The notes below the pieces were generated by a model. That model was not told the origin of the DNA, made no database searches, and saw only the letters and a list, made by a program, of their open reading frames with translations. Both the position numbers and the translations under genes were made by a program. Positions 1-5,121 of a DNA stretch of 5,610 nt are shown one piece after another. How positions within the stretch are numbered: position 1 is the first letter of the stretch; each line of letters starts with the position of its first letter. This stretch comes from Eubacterium sp. (GTDB taxonomy: Bacteria > Bacillota > Clostridia > Peptostreptococcales > Anaerovoracaceae): the NCBI GenBank assembly GCA_017419895.1, contig JAFOKI010000089.1:1-5610 (forward strand), read 5' to 3'.

Positions 1-185
1 AAGCGGAAGCGTTCCGTGTACTCCTGAAACAGGCGGTCAGGCTTGGCGGTCATGATGAAATGAACAAAATCGTCGGACTGGAAAGATCCATACTCGAAAA
101 AGTGAAGTTTTTCAGTTTGACCTGCAATATGGAGCGCGAGGCAGCGATTACAGCGCATAACGGTTTGGAATGCAGTGCCCGATAA
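1..185 (+). CDS. 3' end of an unrecognised protein (partial)
   Basis: The frame read from base 3 is open from the left edge and stops with TAA at 183-185, giving the last 60 residues of a protein that begins outside the window. The other two forward frames hit stops within the first 60 bases, which supports this frame. The piece is charged and looks mostly helical, beginning AEAFRVLLKQAVRLGG and ending GLECSAR, with two cysteines, no obvious membrane segment and no motif I recognise. A helical-repeat or TPR-like C-terminus would be compatible, but I cannot assign a family. It lies 37 nt upstream of the first precursor gene on the same strand with no visible terminator between them. It could therefore be the preceding gene of the same operon, or the precursor promoter may lie inside it. 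Confidence 0.6.
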   Translation, partial: AEAFRVLLKQAVRLGGHDEMNKIVGLERSILEKVKFFSLTCNMEREAAITAHNGLECSAR

Positions 186-222
186 ATCGGGATTGCAGAT
201 ATAGTAGAGAAGGGAGAATGCA

Positions 223-324
223 ATGGAAAAGTATTCGAAACCTGTAATGGAAGTTGAAGAGATCAAAGAAGAAATCATTCTTGCCAGCGGCGATCCTGTC
301 ATATCAGATCCGACGCTCGATTGA
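223..324 (+). CDS. RiPP precursor peptide 1 (cysteine-free core)
   Basis: A 33-residue peptide with ATG at 223, preceded by GGGAG at 212-216 (6-nt spacing), and ending in TGA at 322-324. Residues 1-25 (MEKYSKPVMEVEEIKEEI, then ILASGDP) match precursor 2 at 20 of 25 positions. The remaining tail, VISDPTLD, shares nothing with precursor 2. A conserved acidic leader followed by a divergent tail, just upstream of a radical SAM/SPASM enzyme and a PqqD-like protein, is the classic arrangement of a RiPP substrate. The Y.KP..EV leader style resembles short hypothetical peptides common in Clostridia; that comparison is from memory. The tail has no cysteine but has D, S, T, P, I and V residues, so a maturase acting on it could not make a cysteine thioether. 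It could also be a decayed or regulatory copy. The call as a precursor is inference from context. Confidence 0.8.
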   Translation: MEKYSKPVMEVEEIKEEIILASGDPVISDPTLD

Positions 325-417
325 TTCAGGAAAGGGAGTATCATGGAAAAATACGAAAAACCCAGAATGGAAGTTGACATGATCAAAGAGGAAATCATAC
401 TTGCCAGCGGAGAACCT
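223..417 (+). repeat. Tandem duplication of the precursor leader
   Basis: Two direct copies are offset by 120 nt: 223-297 and 343-417. Counted codon by codon, 60 of 75 bases agree. The best-kept blocks are AATGGAAGTTGA, GATCAAAGA, GAAATCAT and CTTGCCAGCGG. A GGGAG ribosome binding site precedes each copy. Similarity ends abruptly after the codon for Pro25, exactly where the proposed core begins. This indicates duplication of a whole small gene followed by selection for, or replacement of, a different core. Confidence 0.9.
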
Positions 418-456
418 GCGGGTTGCTGCGATGGCAGATGTGATACGGTAGGCTGA
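343..456 (+). CDS. RiPP precursor peptide 2 (Cys-containing core)
   Basis: A 37-residue peptide with ATG at 343, preceded by AAAGGGAG at 331-338 (4-nt spacing), and ending in TGA at 454-456. Its first 25 residues (MEKYEKPRMEVDMIKEEI, then ILASGEP) repeat the leader of precursor 1. The core then reads AGCCDGRCDTVG, with cysteines at 28, 29 and 33. This fits a substrate for a radical SAM/SPASM maturase: cysteines close to Asp, Thr, Val and Arg acceptors could take part in thioether or carbon-carbon cross-links, although the chemistry cannot be read from sequence. It starts 18 nt after precursor 1 ends, so the two are surely co-transcribed. It is too short for a usual gene-finding cutoff and would often go unannotated. 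Substrate status is inferred from the duplicated leader and the neighbouring maturation genes. Confidence 0.87.
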   Translation: MEKYEKPRMEVDMIKEEIILASGEPAGCCDGRCDTVG

Positions 457-483
457 TCAGTCGCTTTATTGTACTTAAAGTCT

Positions 484-508
484 CTGCAGGGTGTCTGATA
501 CCCTGCAG
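484..508 (+). promoter_or_regulatory. Intercistronic hairpin between precursors and maturase
   Basis: CTGCAGGG at 484-491 is perfectly complementary to CCCTGCAG at 501-508. The stem can extend inward by T-A, G-T and T-A pairs to a 3-base loop, for up to 11 pairs. The downstream bases are T-rich at best (GCTTGTTGTCGCTTT), with no clean run of Ts, so this is not a classical strong intrinsic terminator. It sits 27 nt after the precursor 2 stop and 51 nt before the maturase start. That position fits a partial terminator, or an mRNA-stabilising or processing structure, that keeps precursor transcript levels above those of the enzyme. The structure is seen; the role is inferred. Confidence 0.6.
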
Positions 509-545
509 CGGCTTGTTGTCGCTTTGGATCCGAAATGACAGAAAA

Positions 546-549
546 GGAG
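546..549 (+). promoter_or_regulatory. Ribosome binding site deciding the TTG start of the maturase
   Basis: GGAG within AAAAGGAGC lies 10 nt before TTG at 560. The reading frame is closed upstream by TGA at 536-538, and no in-frame ATG, GTG or TTG occurs between that stop and 560. The first in-frame ATG is codon 54, inside the N-terminal domain. TTG at 560 is therefore the best start, with a slightly long spacing. Confidence 0.7.
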
Positions 550-559
550 CGTACGTGCT

Positions 560-1933
560 TTGAAAGAATTGTGGCCGGCGGATCCTTTAGCCTTGAAAGT
601 GGTCCCGCCTCAAACGGCTGAGGAAGGGAAGGCATATAAGTTGTCACAGTTTGCCTTTCCATTTGAGGTTTGCGGGCGGACCTTTCTTTTTAATGCTCTC
701 ACGAGACAGTGCCTTGACATGGAAGGCCAGGATGTCCCGGGAGCTCCTTTTGTTTTTGCGGGAAAAGACAAAGGCAGTCTGGCGGAAGCGCTCATAAAAA
801 CGTGTTTTCTGGTTTCTGAAGACCGCGATGAATGTGCTGTCTACGAAGGCGCGATACGTGTTCTCCGTATCATAAGAAAAAAGCCGGGGTACGGAGTCTA
901 TACGATACTTCCCACGACATCATGCAATGCGCGATGTGTTTACTGTTTCGAGGAAGGAATGGAGCATATCACCATGACTCCGCAGACAGTGGATAAAGTC
1001 ATCTCATTCATTATTTCCACGCATGGAACGAAGCAGCCTGTAAAAATCACATGGTTCGGTGGCGAACCGCTCCTTTGCCGTGATATCATAAGCAGTATCT
1101 CGGCGGGGCTTACAGATGCGGGGATCGCGTTCGAGAGCACGATGATAACGAACGGGAGCCTGATAGACGGCAAGACGGCTGATCTGATGACGGGACTATG
1201 GAACTTGAAATCAATACAGCTTTCCATGGACTGCGCGGAAAAAGAATACATCCGGCGCAAGAATTACTATAACTACCATGATGAATACCATAGTGTGATA
1301 CGAGCAGCCGGTGAAATGGCGAAGCGCGGCATAAAAGTCGTGGTGCGCTGCAATGTGGATGAGGGGAACATGGGCGATATGGAAGAATTTGTCCGTGACC
1401 TTGACGATGCGATCACTGACAGGGAGAATGTTTCAGTGTATTTTCTCCCGCTTTATGAAGTCCAGGCGCTCAAAACCGGTTCAAGTGTATGGGCAGCCTG
1501 TACAGCAGGTGAGAGGCTGCTTAGGGATCGTGGGTTCAAAACCAGAAGCGGATTGCGCGTGCGCAGGCTGAAAACCGTGTATTGTATGGCTGAAGAGCCT
1601 GATAACTCTGTCGTTATAGCCCCGGACGGGACTTTGTACAATTGCGAGCACTGTCTTGAAAGCGGGGTGCTCGGAAATGTCAGGGAAGGCATTATCAACA
1701 AAGCTTTCATCGAAGAACTGGGTGAACCGGAGCCGGCAGAGGAAAAATGCAGGACATGCACATTCCTTCCTGAATGCATGACGTTTTCCGGATGTCCGGT
1801 CAGAAAAGCGGTCTGCAAAGACCAGCAGAGCGCGTGGCTTACGGAAGCTCTGAAAATCGAAGTAATGGAAAGGATATCCGGCACCGGCCGGGACAGCGCC
1901 GCGGATGAGAACGGCAACGGGATCATCTGCTGA
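560..1933 (+). CDS. Radical SAM/SPASM RiPP maturase
   Basis: A 457-residue cytosolic iron-sulfur enzyme that should modify the core of one or both upstream precursors by S-adenosylmethionine radical chemistry. An N-terminal domain (about 1-110) precedes the radical SAM barrel. The SAM cluster motif CNARCVYC places cysteines at 122, 126 and 129. WFGGEP at 165-170 and ITNG at 196-199 are the expected SAM-binding elements. The C-terminal SPASM region has C342-X14-G357-X4-C362, C365, C397-X2-C400, C406, C412 and C419, enough ligands for two auxiliary 4Fe-4S clusters. Two deviations stand out: five residues separate C406 and C412 where SPASM proteins usually have three, and LSMDC (221-225) replaces the common 'TLDG'. 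The protein ends in Cys457. It starts at TTG and is followed 15 nt later by the PqqD-like gene. The class is certain. The exact chemistry (thioether, C-C or C-O cross-link, epimerisation) cannot be told, and I do not recognise a named subfamily. Confidence 0.93.
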   Translation: MKELWPADPLALKVVPPQTAEEGKAYKLSQFAFPFEVCGRTFLFNALTRQCLDMEGQDVPGAPFVFAGKDKGSLAEALIKTCFLVSEDRDECAVYEGAIRVLRIIRKKPGYGVYTILPTTSCNARCVYCFEEGMEHITMTPQTVDKVISFIISTHGTKQPVKITWFGGEPLLCRDIISSISAGLTDAGIAFESTMITNGSLIDGKTADLMTGLWNLKSIQLSMDCAEKEYIRRKNYYNYHDEYHSVIRAAGEMAKRGIKVVVRCNVDEGNMGDMEEFVRDLDDAITDRENVSVYFLPLYEVQALKTGSSVWAACTAGERLLRDRGFKTRSGLRVRRLKTVYCMAEEPDNSVVIAPDGTLYNCEHCLESGVLGNVREGIINKAFIEELGEPEPAEEKCRTCTFLPECMTFSGCPVRKAVCKDQQSAWLTEALKIEVMERISGTGRDSAADENGNGIIC

Positions 1934-1948
1934 CAGGAGATATAGCTT

Positions 1949-2209
1949 ATGAAACTAAAACCAGATTTTATAACTCAGGACGTTGACGGCACACAGTTTC
2001 TCATTTCGGTGGGGCTGGAATCCTTCAGCGGGATCGTAAGGAGCAATAAAACAGCTGCTTTTATCGTTGACTGTCTTAAAGAAGAAACTACGAAAGAGCA
2101 GATTGTGGATGCGATGTGCGCGAAATATGATGCGCCAAGGGAGACGATCTCGGAAGACGTGCAGGAAATACTGGATAAACTGAACGGGATCGGCGCGATC
2201 GAAGAATAA
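1949..2209 (+). CDS. PqqD-like RiPP recognition element protein
   Basis: An 86-residue stand-alone protein of the PqqD family, which binds the leader of a precursor peptide and presents it to the partner radical SAM enzyme. It shows the family pattern from start to end: an N-terminal strand KPDFITQDVDGTQFLISV, then the central SNKTAAFIVDCL (the usual 'N.TA..I...L'). This is followed by the EQIVDAM..KYD helix and a final DVQEILDKLNGIGAIEE helix with its 'L...G.I' ending. The length is typical. ATG at 1949 has GGAG at 1936-1939. The stop overlaps the next start as TAATG, a sign of translational coupling. Its likely ligand is the Y.KP..EV leader shared by the two precursors; that pairing is inferred from proximity. 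Confidence 0.92.
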   Translation: MKLKPDFITQDVDGTQFLISVGLESFSGIVRSNKTAAFIVDCLKEETTKEQIVDAMCAKYDAPRETISEDVQEILDKLNGIGAIEE

Positions 2210-3783
2210 TGACTTTTGAAGAGTTGCTTAAGCGTGACGGGAAGTTCGTCTACAAAGGCAAAGGCGTAAGCATGCGTCCGATGCTGAAAAGGGCGGATGA
2301 TCTCGCGATCATAGAAGTGCCGGAGAAAAAGCCGGGACCGATGGATGTCGTGCTGTACAGGCGCGGCGACAAATACGTGCTTCACCGGGTGATAAAAGTC
2401 CGCGGCGACAAGTATTTGATACGCGGCGACAACACGTTTTCGCTTGAACCGGTACGGGAGAGCGATATAATCGGCGTGCTTACCGGGTTTACTCATAATG
2501 GCAAACGGTACTCAGTAGAGGATAGGACGTACCGCTTCTATTCACGTGTATGGAATGCCGCGTATCCTGTTCGTCATGGAGTATTCGGGCTGAAAAGACT
2601 TGGAAGGAAACTTTCCGGAAAACAGGTTAGTTCCGGGAGTGCAGCCGTACCGCAGGATGTGCCTGACGTGAAGGCCGGTATTGATGTGGTAAATCTTGTC
2701 CGCTGCGCGCTTTGTTCGGAGACACCGGACATGACAAAGTTCTCAGACATTGACACGCTGTACAGAATCGCTTCGAAGCATCTTATCACCGCGGCAGCTG
2801 CACCTGCACTGGCAAAGGCCGGCGTCAGGGACGAGCGCTTCAGCATGGCGGCTGCCGCTGCCATGAGAAAGACCGCAATGTTCGAGCACGCATGGAAAGA
2901 GATCGCCGGAAGGTTCGAATCTGAAGGCATCCGGTACATGCCGCTGAAAGGCGCGATTCTTAAAGATTTGTATCCGAGATACGGCATGAGGGAATTCGCG
3001 GATCATGACATACTCTTCGATCCCGACCGCGCAAAAGACGTAAGGACGATAATGACAGAACTGGGCTACAGCACCGAACGGTTCGGTTCGAGCCATCACG
3101 ACTGTTATTATAAAGAGCCTGTCCTCAACTTCGAGATGCACAGGACTTTGTTCGATGTCGGAACAGAGCAGCGTATCCGTGACTACTATAAAAACGTATG
3201 GGAACGTCTTGTTCCAGACGAGGGCAGGGAATACGGGCATCATTTTACACCGGAAGATTTCTATATCTACATGATCGCCCATGAATACAATCATTACAGC
3301 AAAGGCGGCACCGGACTCAGATCGCTTCTGGACACATACATTTATCTCGGAAAGATGGATCTAGATATGGGATACGTGGAGGCCGAGACCGAAAAACTCG
3401 GTATCTCAGGGTTTGAAAAAAAGAACCGCGGTCTGGCATTCAGGTTGTTCGGCGGAGAAGAATTGACTGAAACAGACATGGAGATGCTCAGGTACATGTT
3501 CACTTCCGGCGTTTACGGCAAAACCGAAAATAAAGTGGGCAACAGAGTAAAGATGTTCGGAGGCGGTACTCGCGGAAAGATCAAATATCTTGCCGACCGC
3601 ATTATGCCTCCGATGAGTACGATAGAGAGCGCGTATCCGTTTTTTAGCGAGCATAAGATCTTTCTTCCGGCGCTGCCGTTCGTGCGGCTGGGAAAAGCTT
3701 TGACGGTAAGGCGAAAGTCCGTTATATCTGAATTAAAGGCGCTTACAAAGAACGATACCGGGAGACCGGATAAAAGTGAATAA
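2209..3783 (+). CDS. S24/S26 signal-peptidase-like domain fused to NTP_transf_5-type nucleotidyltransferase
   Basis: A 524-residue two-domain protein. Residues 1-95 look like an S24/S26 peptidase: GVSMRPML with nucleophile Ser21, a 'D.V.Y..GD' strand, VLHRVI with His59 where bacterial signal peptidases carry Lys, and RGDN at 72-75. His in that place is typical of the SipW/eukaryotic-type enzymes. No transmembrane helix precedes Ser21, so this domain should be cytosolic. After a basic linker (about 96-165), the rest resembles the uncharacterised NTP_transf_5 family. The match is MPLKGAILKDLYP (244-256), REFADHDILFD with the metal-binding D265-x-D267, and FEMHRTLF (308-315) in place of the family's 'hE.Hw.l'. 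In comparable clusters I know these as two separate proteins. Leader removal by the first domain is plausible. The second could transfer a nucleotide to the peptide or to a target, or act in self-protection, but this is unproven. The start overlaps the PqqD-like stop by one base. Confidence 0.85.
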   Translation: MTFEELLKRDGKFVYKGKGVSMRPMLKRADDLAIIEVPEKKPGPMDVVLYRRGDKYVLHRVIKVRGDKYLIRGDNTFSLEPVRESDIIGVLTGFTHNGKRYSVEDRTYRFYSRVWNAAYPVRHGVFGLKRLGRKLSGKQVSSGSAAVPQDVPDVKAGIDVVNLVRCALCSETPDMTKFSDIDTLYRIASKHLITAAAAPALAKAGVRDERFSMAAAAAMRKTAMFEHAWKEIAGRFESEGIRYMPLKGAILKDLYPRYGMREFADHDILFDPDRAKDVRTIMTELGYSTERFGSSHHDCYYKEPVLNFEMHRTLFDVGTEQRIRDYYKNVWERLVPDEGREYGHHFTPEDFYIYMIAHEYNHYSKGGTGLRSLLDTYIYLGKMDLDMGYVEAETEKLGISGFEKKNRGLAFRLFGGEELTETDMEMLRYMFTSGVYGKTENKVGNRVKMFGGGTRGKIKYLADRIMPPMSTIESAYPFFSEHKIFLPALPFVRLGKALTVRRKSVISELKALTKNDTGRPDKSE

Positions 3784-3821
3784 ACTCGATAAGCTATCAT
3801 AATAAAGGGGAGGAAAACAAA

Positions 3822-5048
3822 ATGAAAATCACCGCACTTGAGACTGTACAGCTTGCGAAATTCCCAAGACATCTCTGGGTGCTTGTTCACACGGACGAGG
3901 GAATCACGGGCATAGGCGAAGCTTACGACAAAGTCGAGCTGACCAAATCGGCCATCCTCAATTTCTGTTCGGAAGTTATCCTCGGTAAAGACCCGCTGGA
4001 CAATGAGATACTCTGGCAGCAGATGTACGACAGCGCAAACTACACAGGATATTCAGGCGCTGAAATGAGAGCGATCGGAGCTATCGACATCGCGCTTTGG
4101 GACATCAAGGGAAAAGTCGCGAACATGCCTGTTTACAAACTGCTCGGCGGCAAGACTCAGGAAGCATTGAAAGTCTACAACACATGCATCAGCTTCGGTG
4201 ACATAAGGGACAGAGAGTGGTTCCTGAACGATGCCGGCGGACTCGCGCAGTCGCTCCTCGATGAAGGTATTTCTGCCATGAAGATCTGGCCGATCGACCA
4301 GCTTTCCGAGCGTTACAACGGCCAGAATGTCCACAGGGACGCGATCAAGAAGGGGCTTGAACCGTTCAAAAAGATCCGCGACGCTGTCGGAAGCAAGATG
4401 GAGATCGCACTCGAGATGCATTCGCGCTGGAACATCCCGATGGCAGTTCGTATTGCGGAGGAACTCGAGCAGTACGATCCGATGTGGTTCGAGGATCCGA
4501 TCCTGGTAGATGACGCGAGCAATATCGCTACGCTCAGAAGCCGCATCAATCTGCCGATCCTCGCGAGCGAACGTTACTACACAAGGTTCCAGTTCAGACC
4601 GCTCCTCGAGATGTGCGGCTGCGACATAATAATGTTCGATATCGGCTACAGCGGAGGTATCACCGAGTGCAAGAAGATCGCCGGAATGGCAGACGCTTAT
4701 CGTCTTCCGGTCACAACGCACAACTGCGGTTCACCTCTCATGACCAACGTCTGCGCGCAGCTCCTGATCAGCTGCCCGAACTCCACCGTAATGGAAACGG
4801 TTCGTTCGCACTACAGACTCTTCGATATGTTCGAAGAAGGCGTAGATATCCGTGAAGGACATATCTATGTAAGCGACAAACCGGGATTCGGCATGACGAT
4901 GAAGAAAGAATATCTCGATGCTCCCGACACGATCCGCGTCAAGAAAGAAGCTGTCGGTGACAGCCAGCTCTTCGCGGTAACAGGCGACCCGTGGGCAGTA
5001 TCCCCTGGCGATGACAAAGCGGGACGTATAGTTATTAAAGTGGATTGA
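3822..5048 (+). CDS. Mandelate racemase/enolase-superfamily protein, probable sugar-acid dehydratase
   Basis: A 408-residue enzyme of complete, normal length. The N-terminal capping domain (about 1-115) ends in the family signature AIGAIDIALWDIKGK..NMPVYKLLGG. The barrel carries K154 in AMKIWP, metal ligands E198 (with H200 beside it), E224 in WFEDP and E250 in ASERY, then D273 and H300 (TTHNCGSP) as the catalytic dyad, and E325. This set matches the mandelate racemase subgroup, whose members abstract a proton next to a carboxylate. Most are dehydratases of sugar acids such as galactonate, fuconate or tartrate. The usual K-x-K is K-x-W here, as in an uncharacterised branch I recall with 'MKIWPFD', so the substrate is unknown. 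GGGGAGG at 3807-3813 precedes ATG by 8 nt. It lies 38 nt after the RiPP operon on the same strand and could be co-transcribed by read-through. Its heavier use of C-ending codons suggests a separate, well-expressed metabolic gene. Confidence 0.9.
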   Translation: MKITALETVQLAKFPRHLWVLVHTDEGITGIGEAYDKVELTKSAILNFCSEVILGKDPLDNEILWQQMYDSANYTGYSGAEMRAIGAIDIALWDIKGKVANMPVYKLLGGKTQEALKVYNTCISFGDIRDREWFLNDAGGLAQSLLDEGISAMKIWPIDQLSERYNGQNVHRDAIKKGLEPFKKIRDAVGSKMEIALEMHSRWNIPMAVRIAEELEQYDPMWFEDPILVDDASNIATLRSRINLPILASERYYTRFQFRPLLEMCGCDIIMFDIGYSGGITECKKIAGMADAYRLPVTTHNCGSPLMTNVCAQLLISCPNSTVMETVRSHYRLFDMFEEGVDIREGHIYVSDKPGFGMTMKKEYLDAPDTIRVKKEAVGDSQLFAVTGDPWAVSPGDDKAGRIVIKVD

Positions 5049-5054
5049 TCGCTT

Positions 5055-5099
5055 AAAAAAGAGTGGGCTGCCGCGCTTGGATGCGGCAGCCTCTTTTTT
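5055..5099. terminator. Bidirectional intrinsic terminator
   Basis: GGCTGCCGC at 5066-5074 pairs perfectly with GCGGCAGCC at 5083-5091 around an 8-base loop. Six Ts follow at 5094-5099 and six As precede at 5055-5060. Read on the + strand it ends transcription just after the racemase-family gene. Read on the - strand, the A run becomes a T run that serves the threonine aldolase gene, which stops at 5122. Confidence 0.93.
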
Positions 5100-5121
5100 G
5101 ATGCATATACTTATTGATTTG

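Noticed and set aside
117..151. TTGACC as a -35 element for the precursor operon
   Set aside because: No acceptable -10 box lies at 16-18 nt; the nearest candidate is too far and matches poorly. The true promoter is not located.
223..456. Lasso peptide or lanthipeptide precursor
   Set aside because: No lasso cyclase, transglutaminase-like protease or Lan enzyme is present. The radical SAM/SPASM enzyme points to a different RiPP type, although NTP_transf_5 proteins also occur in lasso clusters.
469..501. TTGTAC ... TGATAC as a promoter for the maturase
   Set aside because: The -10 match is weak and it sits inside the hairpin; not supported.
535..621. ATG-started 28-codon frame overlapping the maturase start
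   Set aside because: It has no ribosome binding site of its own at the right distance, its sequence resembles neither precursor, and it overlaps the maturase N-terminus in another frame.
2743..3294. Open frame (183 codons) on the - strand
   Set aside because: Shadow of the peptidase-nucleotidyltransferase gene; no recognisable protein features.
3788..3798. GATA-AGC-TATC hairpin after the fusion gene
   Set aside because: Only four pairs and no T run, too weak for a terminator.
4053..4721. Long open frame (222 codons) on the - strand
   Set aside because: It is antisense to the racemase-family gene, whose motifs are complete. The frame is open because of the codon bias of the real gene.
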